Origin: Epiperipatus broadwayi
Taxonomy: Eukaryota > Onychophora > Udeonychophora > Euonychophora > Peripatidae
Length of the DNA stretch: 64,000 nucleotides
Reading direction: 5' to 3'
Assembly (NCBI GenBank): GCA_028023455.1
Contig: JAQFVV010012510.1
Span: forward strand, 2,401,420 to 2,465,419
Numbering within the stretch: the first letter of the stretch is position 1; each line of letters opens with the position of its first letter. The notes under the pieces are model-generated. The model saw only the letters and a list, made by a program, of their open reading frames with translations, searched no databases and had not been told where the DNA came from. The translations under genes were made by a program, and so were the position numbers. This document shows, in pieces, positions 34,340 to 45,847 of the stretch.

Positions 34340-35470
34340 ATATAGAAACTAATACATAAAGAAAGGAGGAAGAAGAAGAAAATTGTGTGATCTTATAAAT
34401 ATAAACGAGATTAATTTCTACCATAAAGATCATGATTGAGTTTATTATGAAATACATTTTAGAACATATACTTTTCATTCCTTAAAGTGCTCGATTCAAT
34501 AAAGATGTGCCCTTACAAGTATCTATACATGATAACGGTTTCATGTTCACTTACATAAAACAAATTCTTGAAACTGTTTATTCATATATTAAATTAATTT
34601 AGTTGAAATAATTATAAAATTAAGAGTGAAATTATACATTTATTTAACGCACATTGATTACATAAGTAATATTTACTAAGGCAATAAACCTAAAGCATGT
34701 GCAGTTGAAAATGCGAAGGTAGGGACCTCAGCAGGTCTTAACCACAAGCTTACGCATTGGAAGAAAAAAGTGAAATAATTTATCTTTTAACTTATTAAAT
34801 GCTTTAATAGCAAAACTAGAATTTAAATATCAATATCCAAAAACATATTTTTATTTTTAAAGTTATCAAGGTAGTTAAACTGATTCATATTATCAAAATG
34901 ATACAGAATTTGAAATTCTTGAACATTAATTTCTAAACCAAAGTAATTATAGATTATGTTGAAACATTTAAAAATATTTTTATCTATCCTTTGAATTGAC
35001 TGAAATACGTAATTATCAGCATATTGTAAACTTAGCACTAAAAAAAAAAATTAAGTTTTTGTATAAGTTTTTGATTTTGATTCTTAATGCCTGATTTGTG
35101 AATATGCTTTTAAACACCCCTGTCCCCGCCCAAATATCGATTATATAAATAAGAACATAGATCTCATGCATTTTAATTTTTTAATAATTTTTGTTTTGAA
35201 TGTTTTAAATTTTCCATCATTAACAATACTGATTCTACTTCATTGTCTTATAGCAGATATATAATATTCATTAATTATCTGCACGAATAACTAACAACTT
35301 TTAAATATTGACGTAAACATAGCCAAATACCTTCATGATAAAAAATAATATCTAAATCACATTTACCCTTCCTTCAACCTTTTACATTTGTTAGACAACA
35401 AAACCAAAGTCTCTGGTAATTGTCACGTACCAATGAAAACATCTTACTTATAATAAAAATTTTGAAAGTA
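34340..35470. other. AT-rich intergenic DNA
   Basis: No gene, RNA or clear repeat recognised. A 71-residue frame at 34823-35038 on minus (CFNIIYNYFGLEINVQEF) is reminiscent of LINE sequence but not diagnostic. Confidence 0.35.
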
Positions 35471-35481
35471 TTTTTTTTTTT

Positions 35482-35585
35482 CCATATGTCAAAGCATCAG
35501 CCGGGAAGCGAACCCGCGACAACTGTCTGGAAGCAACTGCTTGCTGGCAAGGCAGCTGCGCTGACCTCTCGGCTACCAACGAATT
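35482..35585 (-). mobile_element. tRNA-derived SINE, long-variable-arm type
   Basis: The minus strand has ttggtagccgagaggtcagcgc (A-box), the arm ctgccttgccagcaagcagttgc, an extra arm cttccagacagttgtcgc, and B-box gggttcgcttcc, followed by an A-rich tail. It is the best-preserved long-type copy and close to the long copies at 1856 and 11663. Confidence 0.8.
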
Positions 35586-35869
35586 TTTGCCTATGGACTG
35601 TAGCAATAATATTGTTTTTTCTCATAAGAACTTTATTAATTAGATAAAATGATTACATTAGTACAATGGTGAAAGCAATACAGTTAATGATAATGCCAGG
35701 ATGAGGATCACACAACTAGCCTTGTAGTCAGGAACAGCTAAATGTACAGCCCAAGCATCACAAACCAAAATCGATAATCTGAAGCTTTGAAATGAATAAT
35801 TGACAGGGATTATCAATGGTAGGATTAAAGATAAGCATACATCTAAGGGACCAATATGCAAAGAGTAAG

Positions 35870-36110
35870 AAAGTGGAGATCCTAATAGATGGAAACACAC
35901 CAATGTCCATATTACTAATCAGGGTAGTAAGAATAGGCTTCTGGCTTATATAGATGAAGTCTATAATGTCTCTATAACATTAAATGGAGGTACAGTGACA
36001 GAAAACATGCAACATGGTCTCATCGTTCCTCCCTATGATACCCATAAGGGTTTCTTGCACATAGATCAGGTCTACCCTTTATGTAGCAACAATATTAATC
36101 AATAAATATT
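35870..36110 (+). pseudogene. Unrecognised degraded coding remnant
   Basis: A + frame from about 35872 reads ESGDPNRWKHTNVHITNQ, then SKNRLLAYIDEVYNVS, ITLNGGTVTENMQHG and LIVPPYDTHKGFLHIDQVYP before a stop near 36105. It has no ATG and stops precede it. Weaker coding-like sequence with shifts extends back to about 35680. Composition is more protein-like than most frames here. I do not recognise the family; it may be an old transposon or a gene fragment. Confidence 0.35.
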
Positions 36111-36649
36111 GCAATCTGTCTATTTTTTTATTTTATAAATTGTAACAGAAAACATCCTAAAGATTAGATGAGATAATTTATAATTCCACACAATTCTGAA
36201 AAAGTCTGTTTTTAAAGGGAATATATCATTATCATATTTTAATTTATTTAGAATCTGCAGTGTTTCAGTTCTATAATGTCAAAGGACAAATTTAATTTTA
36301 TTAAACGGGATATTTTTGTCCAAACCTTTAGTAGATAAGTAGGTGAGTTGAATATATCATTAAAACTTCATCTCAATATCTATTATTACCCTAAAAGCGA
36401 TCAAAAGACTTAATCTATCAGTTTAAAAGTATCACCACTATCATACAAAGGAGTATTATTCATGAATTTAACAGAATTATAGTAAAATAGTTTTCTACTT
36501 CACAATTATTTTTATTGAATCAAAATTTTGGAAAAGATTTAAGTGACTAGTATTAATAAAAGATTGCATTGTTTAAAATTTTTAATTTATTAATCATTCT
36601 TTTGAAACACTACATGTCTAACTATTCATTCCTTTTTTCTTAAGATGCT

Positions 36650-38040
36650 TTTTATTCTTTTGATCAATTGTCAAAACAGTCAAGATTCACCTTCTTTTAA
36701 TGATCACGGGGCGATGCAATACGATGCACTATGGCTTCTCCTTTATTGGAGTCAGGATTCTCTCAGCCAATATGCCCAAAGAAACTTGTTAGCCACCTTA
36801 AGTTTTTCCCAAATTCTTCTCTATCCTGTTTTATCCCATTTCCATAATATTATCTTTGTCCACACTATCGTCTTTATATTTAGATCCCACTTATCTTTTT
36901 TCAAACTCAGCATAAAAACCAAGAACCCGCTTTCTGTATAATCACTTTGTTTATATTTATTTCCCACAACTTCATTATTTGTACCCTTTTGCTTGTAAGC
37001 ATTTACATTCAATTAGCAGATGCCTAATATTTTTCTTTCATTCCTTAGAATAACTTGCAGACTAAAGGAACCGCATTCCTCCATTTATGTGTGCATTCCC
37101 TTGTTGCTAACGATCCTGTTCGGAGTCTTAAACAGTAAAATACTTTCTTTGCTATTATCATAAATTAACTCACACCTAATATTCTGTTTAATTCTATAAA
37201 TATTTAAACTCTTTTTACTCTCCATACTAGTTCTCCATCGCTCCAACACCCTATATTTTATTAATGCATCTATTCTTTTATCCTATTCCTTACCACTATA
37301 ACACTCAACAATTCTTCTAACACAATCATTCCACCTTTTGTACAAGTATACTGATATAAATTCTTTATCCAAATATTTTGCATACCGCATTACCTTTCTC
37401 ACCCATCTTGTTGCCTGCCCTTTACTCGTAACCAATTAAATACTGTTTTAGTTATTCCTTTATTATCCATATACTGCACCCTACCTAACATTTTCATTTT
37501 ACTTTTTCCATCTCTCATATAAAAACTTGACCATTCCATTTCTCCTTGAATTGCATCCCTTGCTGTCCACACATCTGGCATCCAATGCATGTCTGCCTAC
37601 TTCCCTTTGTACTTTTTCTAAATAATCTAACACCCCTTCACTAATACATAATGCATCATTACCATAAGTTAACCCTGCTACTGCCACTTCCTTCCATACA
37701 ATTCGAGCTACATCATATTTATTATATGAAACACTGTTAACTTCTTTATCAGTCTCTTTCTTTTCTTTGCTTCATTTATCAACTTTTTCTTCCATTCATC
37801 CAAGCAATTTCTCTAATTACTTAAGACGACTCCCAAATAGTTAAACCTATTCACCACATCTAACTTTATATCCCACAATAAAAATTCTCTTCTCTTTTCC
37901 CAATATTTATCTCATCGTTACTTTTGATTTTTTTCCACTAAATTTAATACCTATCTCTTTACCTACTCTTATGCACATCTTCAGCATAACTTCCATATCC
38001 TTCCTACTTTTTGTACACAAGAAGATATCATCGACAGAAA
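36650..38040 (-). pseudogene. Decayed LINE: RT motif C to C-terminus
   Basis: Read on minus from 38040 downward: FSVDDIFLCTKSRKD (RT motif C with both aspartates), IGIKFSGKKSKV, DIKLDVVNRFNYLGVVLSN (the usual D...FNYLG segment), YLEKVQREVGRHAL, GEMEWSSFYMRD and VFNWLRVKG. Zinc-finger-like tail pieces follow toward 36650. Several frames are used and stops are present. The RT upstream of motif C is missing because a family B repeat sits at 38038-38209. Confidence 0.75.
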
Positions 38041-38209
38041 ACTCTCTATACAGTAGCACCATTCAGTTCAAGCCAAGAATGATCAATAGATGCAAGAAGG
38101 TTGGTTATTCTGGCTTGCACTGAGTGGCTCTACTGAATGGAATGTTTTGCCTCTGTGTTATCAGCTTGTATAAGCATAAAAATGGTGATCATATAATATT
38201 CAGTGGTTC
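38038..38209 (+). mobile_element. Family B repeat inserted next to LINE RT motif C
   Basis: It contains actctctatacagtagcacc, aatgatcaatagatgcaagaagg, then directly the opposing arm attctggcttgcactgagtgg, and the tail ataaaaatggtgatcatataat. The ribozyme-bearing centre is deleted between the arms. The left edge coincides with the truncation of the LINE RT. Confidence 0.6.
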
Positions 38210-38606
38210 TTTTAATGAATTCAAGATCAACATTATTTATATAAGCAATACGTTCTTCAAAGGAAATTTATCTTTCAGTAACATGGCATGTTAAAAACAC
38301 CAAACTGCAGATTGTAGTGTTTAGTAGCATCTGATATTTAGGGTGACTAGTACAAATAGTTGCTCTTAAAGATCAGACAACATGTATTTCGAATTTTTTA
38401 ATTTTAAATAAAATTATTATTTAACTTTGAAAAGCACTAACGTATAATCCACCCAACAGAATGCATTTTCAAGTTATTACACGATTTTTTAAAAATATTT
38501 TTTAATACTAACATAATTCCTAAAATGCAATATTTTAAGCAATACTAATCTAAATTCCGTTGATTTGTTTTGCTACCTAAACAACATGAGATCAAAATCC
38601 AATTTT

Positions 38607-38898
38607 CTACATTCAAAATTATTCCAATAACTTTGGATCAAAGTTCATTTTTTTCATCAATATGACTGACTATTCAAAGTCAAAAGGAATAAAATGAGTT
38701 ATTATGAGAATGGTGTTGAAGAAATAATTTAACAAGAAGTAAATGGTCTCCTCTACATTCAAAATTATTCCAATAACTTTGGATCAAAGTTCATTTTTTT
38801 CATCAATATGACTGACTATTCAAAGTCAAAAGGAATAAAATGAGTTATTATGAGAATGGTGTTGAAGAAATAATTTAACAAGAAGTAAATGGTCTCCT
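38607..38898. repeat. Perfect-looking tandem duplication of 146 bp
   Basis: The unit beginning ctacattcaaaattattcc at 38607 recurs at 38753 with no difference that I can see, so the duplication is recent or the result of an assembly artefact. It is non-coding. Confidence 0.9.
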
Positions 38899-38899
38899 C

Positions 38900-39742
38900 T
38901 CTGAATCTTCTGAGTCTATGTTTGAATCATATTTACTGATAAGAACGTAAGTATCATCATACAAATTACTTTTTTAAATAGTTACCATCATTGACCTAAT
39001 TAAAAAAATTAACAATAAACGATATCACTTCAATACCTATACAATGTGCTCTTCTTTCATTTGATGATTACTCTTAATAAAATAAAAAATCTTGGCAATT
39101 ATTTACCTGTTTATTTAAACTAATTTCTCTTACTAAAAACAATTACTTCAGTCTTTTTTTTGGCCACTTTTTTATTCAATTAAACTTTCTTTTTCTGGAA
39201 GATCAATCTTAAATTTGTATAGCTTCTTAATTACAACTTAATAGTAGGTTCCACTCTTAAAAAGTTCATGTCAATTAAATTTAAAATATTGCATGTACTT
39301 ATGATAGAACTATTTTTGATTGTTACCATAACTTTATTCTTTATTATTATTATTTCTATAGCTTCAATAAGCATTCTACCAGATATGGTGGCCTAGATAG
39401 ACTTGCAAGGTAAGTCATTTTTAAAAACACGTTACCTAGATTCATCCACATTCAGAATGACAAAGAAATTCTATATGGAACCACCTAAACATATGGTCCA
39501 GTTCCAAAGTGATGTGTTGCTGATTATACTATCTCATTAACACCTCAGAGAATGGCTTTTTAAGTTAAACGTAAAAATCCCAATTGTGGTTGAAGAAATA
39601 ATTATTATTTTGTTTTTCAGTGCATAATAAATTAAAGCATTTAATATAAAAAATTATCTCTATTTTTAACTTTTTCGTATTGACTTAGTAAATAAAATGT
39701 AAAACGATATCCTACTTTAAATCTATTTGATACTTACAGTTT

Positions 39743-39784
<42 letters not shown>

Positions 39785-40924
39785 GCTATAAGTTGATATG
39801 TATACCCCTTATATATATATATCATTTTTAGTATATGTACATAATTATATATGTGCATAAGAAAACATTAAGTAACTTAAAATATGAAGTCAGTCTTTCT
39901 GTTGAAAAGTGTTTGACATTTTTTTTTTCTTATTTGAATTTTTTTTAAAAAAACAAGCTTAACAGAACTATATTGTAAAAAACTTCACTTAATATATATA
40001 ATTTTACTTAAATTGATTTGACACTTATATTTTATATATGTCATTAGATATTTCTACAATAAAGTTAATATGATATTAATATCATGTCTGTTATTTATTA
40101 CTTTTACAATGCTTTTTATAACCTAATATGACAGTTTCATTGCTCCAGTAATTTTCTTCAGAACTTCTATTTATATCTTCAAATCTTAATATCTATACTC
40201 TTTATGTATATATCATATTTAGTATGTGTATATAATTATATATGTGTATATTAAATCAGTAAACAACTTAAAACATGAAAACATCCTTTCTGTTGAAAAG
40301 TGTTTGACATTTTTTCTTTTTCTTTGAAAAAAAAAACATTTTTTAAAAATAAATGCTGAACAAAAACTGTGTTGTAAACTAACTTCATTTTATTCTGACT
40401 TAAATCAAACTTTAAATTGAAACTAAAAATATTGCCATGCATTATTTAAAACATACTAAAGTTCTAAGAAAAACTTTTAAATTTGATATCAAAGTATTCA
40501 AAATTTTCCTACCTAATGTTCCATATCTCAGAAGTTAGGTCACCTATCTAAAATATTATAATGCCCTATTTCTTTGCTAGTGACTTAGAAAAAAATGTAC
40601 CAAAGTTTTACAAATTATATTAAATTTATAAGTTATTAAATCTTGATTTTAAAATTTTATTATTATTTGTGCACAGCTTAATGTTGTATAACTATTATAA
40701 TTTAAATAATAAAAATGATTACAAGAGTTTACAAACAAACATACAAAGAAACAAACAGATATTGTAATTTAAATAAAAGCATTTAATAATAATACCCACA
40801 AACCAAAAAATTATATTTTATTTTTTTTGAATGCTTTTATTAAAAAAAAAAAATTCTCATTCAAAATAAAAAAAATTGTTAATGAAGAGAATCATTCTTG
40901 ATTTGATTTATAATAATTGTAAAG

Positions 40925-40974
<50 letters not shown>

Positions 40975-41410
40975 GTAAATATGATATATATTTTTAAAAA
41001 GGCTAAGTATTGTTATCATTAGAAAAAACTCCACCCTCACATGAAAACATTGCCCTAAACCTCATTTTTGGGAGGTAATCTCTGGGCAAATGTCTCATTA
41101 TTTTGTAGGCATTATTTATTCTACACAAACATTTGTCAAGATTTTTGAATAGATAGACAGGAAATTCTTAGATAAATTTTTTTAGCCACTTCTATTAAAA
41201 AACACAACTACAATACCAACCTATAATTTGATTTATTTAAGTAATTATTATTTTTTTTATAATTTAGCTTTTGATTTATAATTTATAGTAAACCGATGTT
41301 TAATATTGATAGATGAAGTGGTTTTTTTAAAACTTATCATATGCAGCAGCAAATACAAAAAAAAATTTAAAAAATCTAACATTGATTTGAAATCTTATAT
41401 ATATATATAT
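38900..41410. other. AT-rich DNA with microsatellites
   Basis: No gene seen. (CA)n-(TA)n at 39744-39786 and (AT)n at 40926-40973 are present. A diverged direct repeat pair, tgaaaagtgtttgacattttttt near 39903 and 40297 with the flanking tataattatatatgtg, suggests an old duplication of about 400 bp. Confidence 0.5.
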
Positions 41411-41414
41411 ATAT

Positions 41415-43482
41415 TGAAACAGATATTCTGTTCCTCATATAAATATTCAAAAGACCCTCCCCCCATTTAAAAACGTCTAGCGTGATTCAGTCTAATTGGG
41501 AACGCAATAAATTTTGATTTGTTTTAAAAAAAAATCATATTTTTAATTTTGAGATTGATGAATTTGAATAAAATGTTATATCGTCTTATTTTATTTTTTT
41601 TTTTTTATCTGTCTCAATAAAAAAAAAAGAAATTAATTATCCAATCATTAAAAAGAAAGAAAAAAGATACTTGAGTTAAACTGAGGCAGTATTCAAATTA
41701 GGCACGTTGTGAGAAAAAAAGAACTTTCGTCTTACACAGAGAAGCAGAACATATTGAATTTTTTTTTAAAAAAAAAAAGTGTATTACTTAATTCTTTTGA
41801 CAAATTAAAATATAGCTTTAACTAAACGTGAAAATGGAAAAAGAAAACTTTGCTAGAGGAATTATAATGTCAATGGGGTAATTTAGCGGCTTCATTCTCT
41901 CCACGCTGTGCCATGACTTTCCATAGATGAAATAACCCGCCTTCTTTTGAATAAACTAGACTGCAAAACTGGAAGGTAATTATGTTATAAAATATTAAAA
42001 CATCTTTATCATACGTTATAAAGTGAAGTTATGAAATAATTACATAGAATTTGTTTTTATAAAATATTAAAACATGTTTATCATACGTTATAAAGTGAAG
42101 TTATGAAATAATTACATAGAATTTGTTTTATAAAATATTAAAACATCTTTATCATACGTTATAAAGTGAAGTTATGAAATAATTACATAGAATTTGTTTT
42201 GTAAAATATTAAAACATGTTTATCATACGTCATAAAGTGAAGTTATGAAATAGCTACACGCAAATTTATTTATAAAAATATTTGGACGTATTTACTATAT
42301 AAATTAGAAATGCTTCAATTACTAAATGATAAATGCTCTACAAACCAAGAATTGCTGAGTTTAAATGTCTACCAATACTGTAATAATTAATAAAATGATG
42401 AAATGCTGAATAAATCATAAATACTTGACTGCTTCTAAGCCATAATGTAACAGAGTTTATGTGTAAGAATATACTTCTATATTTGGCTGAATTATAAATG
42501 CCTCAATTATCAAATGATAAATGCTCTACAAACCAAGAATTGCTGAGTTCAAATGTCTACCAATCGGTAATAATTAATAAAATGATGAAATGCTGTATAA
42601 ATCATAAATACTTGACTGCTTCTAAGCTTCTTATAATGTAACAGAGTTTATGTATAAGAATATACTTTTATATTTGACTAAATTATAAATGCTTTAATTA
42701 CCAAATGATGAATACTCCACAAACCAAGAATTGCTGAATTTAAATGTTTACCAATCAGTAATAATTCATAAGATAACAAAATGTTATATAAATCATAAAT
42801 CTACTCTAGCTCTAAAAGGAAAAAAAAAATATTGTTGAATTGAATATTTCAAGCTTTTCATAAAGGAATTCAAAAATGAACTATTGTTGAATTGGAATAT
42901 TTCCAAGCTTCTTCTCATAAAGGAATACAAAAATGAACTATTGTTGAATTAGAATGTTTCCAAGTTTTTATAATGAAGTGTAAATGAACTATTGATAAAA
43001 AAAAAGAACTGCTTCTAGCTCTTTTATAAGTAAAATAAAAATGAGTTATCATGTGGATAGAAATGAACTTCGTTAGAAATTGCAAATTAATTGTTATTTA
43101 ATAATTTTTTTTTGTTACTAAAAATTAAATTGGTTATCCAGTTGTCCAGTTTTGTTTGTTTTATCGCATCACTCACCAATTATAGCACTGGTTCATGAGA
43201 ATCTCATGCATTCCTGAGCTACGTCTGACATAACTAGACCCAGGCCAGTCAGGTTGTAGTAAGACGGAACTCTAATGGCGCTGTTTGGAAAACCAAACAT
43301 ATAAATGTTTAGATGTTCACAGTCTCTATGGTACTACATCCTCTGATGAGCAGGAAATATTGTTGTAGGAGGCATTAACATCTGCATTAGGAATGTCAAT
43401 TGATAGTTCCTTCCTACAGCATGCTCATCAGAAAATTGTTACAACTGATGTAATAAAAGGGTTGTACACGGGTCCGGTTACA
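41415..43482 (+). repeat. 5' LTR (2068 bp)
   Basis: It is nearly identical to 45848-47927, with small indels in homopolymers and in the tandem blocks. It holds a tandem block of four 71-72-bp units at 41985-42262 (aaaatattaaaacat, catacgttataaagtgaag) and 188-191-bp units at 42301-42810. A hairpin follows at 43345-43440, built on ctgatgagca and its mirror. AATAAAA at 43452 lies about 25 bp before the LTR end. Confidence 0.92.
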
Positions 43483-43484
43483 TT

Positions 43485-43502
43485 TGGCGCCCAACTGTGG
43501 GG
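43485..43502 (+). promoter_or_regulatory. Primer-binding site
   Basis: TGGCGCCCAACTGTGGGG follows the 5' LTR after two bases. This is the usual form of a PBS complementary to a tRNA 3' end ending in TGGCGCC..., as in many Ty3-type elements. The specific tRNA is not identified. Confidence 0.8.
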
Positions 43503-43837
43503 CTTTATCCAGCTAGCCTAACCATAGGCACCTATTACATTGTCACCTTACTGTGAGGCCTTATCTGGCATAGGCCGGTTAATTTGCCACCCTATTGTGA
43601 GGTCCGATCTAGTTAGCCTACTCATAGGTATAAGCAGATCACGATTCTGTGATATGAACAGTGCATATGATGTAGTGATGTAATTTGTTCAGGAAGGTTA
43701 AAAAAATAAAAGTTTAAAAGAAAAACAAAACAAAAATGAATGGCATAAAGAATGAAACAGGCATTTCAAAGAAGATGGAGTAAGGTCATGGTGTGGATGG
43801 AGAGAGAAGCTTACTGATTCAGAAAACAAAGGAAAAA

Positions 43838-44213
43838 TGGTAAACATGGAGGCTCAGAAAACAGAAAAGATAGCTATGATAGCTCAGATAATAGAAATTA
43901 TAAAAGCAGACCAAAAGAAAAGGGATAAACAAAGAGAAGAAGATATCAAACAAAGAGAAGAATATAACCAAAAATGGGATAAACAAAGAGAAGAATATAA
44001 CCAAAAATGAAGAAAGAAGATATAAAAAAGAGAAGAAATAAAAAAATGGATAAACAAAGAGAAGAATATAACCAAAAATGGGATAAACAAAGAGAAGAAT
44101 ATAACCAAAAATGGGATAAACAAAGAGAAGAAGATATCAAACAAAGAGAAGAATATAACAAGCAAGCAATAGAAGCAAACCAAAGAATAGAAAAACGAAT
44201 TAAAGAAGATTAA
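43838..44213 (+). pseudogene. Coiled-coil gag-like N-terminal frame, frameshifted
   Basis: ATG at 43838 opens a frame MVNMEAQKTEKIAMIAQ that runs into repeats of DKQREEYNQKW. It stops near 44010, and a shifted frame at 44007-44213 continues the same repeat (DKQREEDIKQREE) to RIEKRIKED. The 42-bp repeat unit aaacaaagagaagaatataaccaa is tandem. Lys/Glu/Arg-rich coiled coils at this place are common at the start of Ty3-type gag in invertebrates. The break and the adjacent 330-residue frame suggest decay or loss of the rest of gag. Confidence 0.5.
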
Positions 44214-44266
44214 AAATCAGAATGAAAAGTTAAACCAGTTGATAAAGGAAATAATTCAACTAAAAA

Positions 44267-45259
44267 TTGGATGAGGAGGAGACTTTGGAATTTCCAACCA
44301 AAGATATTTTAAAGGAATCACAAATTGAATATCCTATTACTGATGAAGCAAAATTTGAGATTGTTAAAAAGGAAGAAATTGAAATTACAAAGGGTGATCT
44401 TGAAATTGTTGGTCTACCTTCAGGAAAACTTCTGATTGTGGAATATACCTCTAAAATTGAAAAGAGAGAATCAGTATATACAGAAGCTGAGACTGGAATA
44501 TCAAATACAGTAAAAGAGTTTCAAATGGATGAAAATGAATCTAATAAAGCAAAATTAAAATCTTCTGATCTTCAAGAAGATGAAAAACGTGAAAATGAAC
44601 ATAATCAAAATATAACAAAGGGACTATCCAATATAGAAGAAAATGTTTCAGAAAAATTGTCTGATATATGCTATGAAATAGTAACAAAGATAGAGAAAGG
44701 AATCATAAAATGGAAAGAAAAGTGTGTTAGTCCTCAGCCATATATAAAAATTATAAACAAAAGCTTAATAAACTCAAATCAAAAATTGAGTATAGAAAAA
44801 AAATATATAAAGACAGTTATTAAAAATATAGTTGCTTACGCAGGAAAAGACACCAAAAAGGAATCTGAAAACTCGGGATTTATCAGTGTGAAAGAAATTA
44901 AACAACAAGAAACCTTTGCAAATACCAAAAAAATAATTACTATGGCAGAAGAACCATTTAAAAAGAAACTTTTATATAAAAATGAAGTACCACCATGGAA
45001 GAGGAACAGGAGAAAATTCACAGATGGTGTTCATGGTCCATATCGGACGCATATAATTAGAAGATCAAACAGTAACAATGATCTCCAAAGAAAATACAGA
45101 AGTGAAGAAGCAAGACATCACAGTAATGTTAAACATGATAAATTTTCAACAAAGAGACGATCCAGAAGTATGTCACCTCATAATACAAAAGAGGACTATA
45201 GGAGAACTGATCATGATCCTCAGTCTCCCAAAACAGGTTGCAGTTATGATTCAGAATAA
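44267..45259 (+). CDS. 330-aa unrecognised protein of the LTR element
   Basis: This is the only long intact frame in the internal region. The N-terminal 200 residues are acidic and Lys/Glu-rich (MDEEETLEFPTKD, EIVKKEEIEITKGDLEIVG). The last 100 residues are strongly basic, with PWKRNRRKF, RSNSNND, KRRSRSMSPHNTKEDYRRTDHD resembling an RS-like nucleic-acid-binding tail. No zinc knuckle, protease DTG, RT YxDD or integrase HHCC is visible. It could be a remade gag or accessory protein that binds RNA, or the remnant ends of a deleted gag-pol. It lies 54 bp after the coiled-coil frames. An intact frame in an element that lacks pol hints at selection or simply youth. Confidence 0.5.
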   Translation: MDEEETLEFPTKDILKESQIEYPITDEAKFEIVKKEEIEITKGDLEIVGLPSGKLLIVEYTSKIEKRESVYTEAETGISNTVKEFQMDENESNKAKLKSSDLQEDEKRENEHNQNITKGLSNIEENVSEKLSDICYEIVTKIEKGIIKWKEKCVSPQPYIKIINKSLINSNQKLSIEKKYIKTVIKNIVAYAGKDTKKESENSGFISVKEIKQQETFANTKKIITMAEEPFKKKLLYKNEVPPWKRNRRKFTDGVHGPYRTHIIRRSNSNNDLQRKYRSEEARHHSNVKHDKFSTKRRSRSMSPHNTKEDYRRTDHDPQSPKTGCSYDSE

Positions 45260-45847
45260 AATAGAGATAGCTGATGGAAAAAGTTTGTGAGTGTGGTGTA
45301 GTGATGCATGAACTTGTGTTTTTCATGTTGAGATGGTGGATGATTGAGTGGAGCTGCTTGGATGCATTGTGTTATGATGCTCCGAAGTATATGCTCGGCA
45401 CTATCCAGACCTGGATGTTGTGCTCCAAGAGTAGTCCAGCAGTGCGTATATATAGGTCTCATGTATAGGCCTTGGTCTCATGGATAGGCCAAATGATAGC
45501 CCCTAAGACTCACCGAAGCTGAGCAGGGTTGGCTGAGTGCCAAATTGATTTTTTTTTTCTCTGGCTCCTATTCTTGGTTGGATGATACTTCTAGGTACAA
45601 GAGAGGTAGTGCTTAAAAATGAGATATTTTCTCGTGACGTCATGAGGCGGTGTGTACTGGTAGTTTGTGCTTGGCCATCTATTTGTCCCAGCATTGGAGG
45701 CTATGGTTCATGTATTCACTTTTCCAGCTCATCTTACCCATTCATCAGCATATCTAAAACCAGGCAGTACTGAGAAATAATGTGTATAGTATGTGGAATG
45801 AAATCGTATTTCCAGGCGATTTCATCCCAAAATTTGGTGAGGGGTAA
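45260..45847 (+). other. Non-coding 3' internal region and polypurine tract
   Basis: This tract runs between the 330-residue frame and the 3' LTR and has no convincing gene. It ends ttggtgaggggtaa, a purine-rich stretch suited to plus-strand priming, immediately before TGAAACAG of the LTR. Confidence 0.6.

Noticed and set aside
43345-43375. Hammerhead ribozyme in the LTR
   Set aside because: CTGATGAGCAGGAAA lacks room for a stem II, and the surrounding sequence forms an ordinary hairpin.
43819-44183. Minus-strand frames rich in FSLFIPFL
   Set aside because: They are antisense shadows of the Lys/Glu-rich tandem repeat at the start of the LTR element's internal region.
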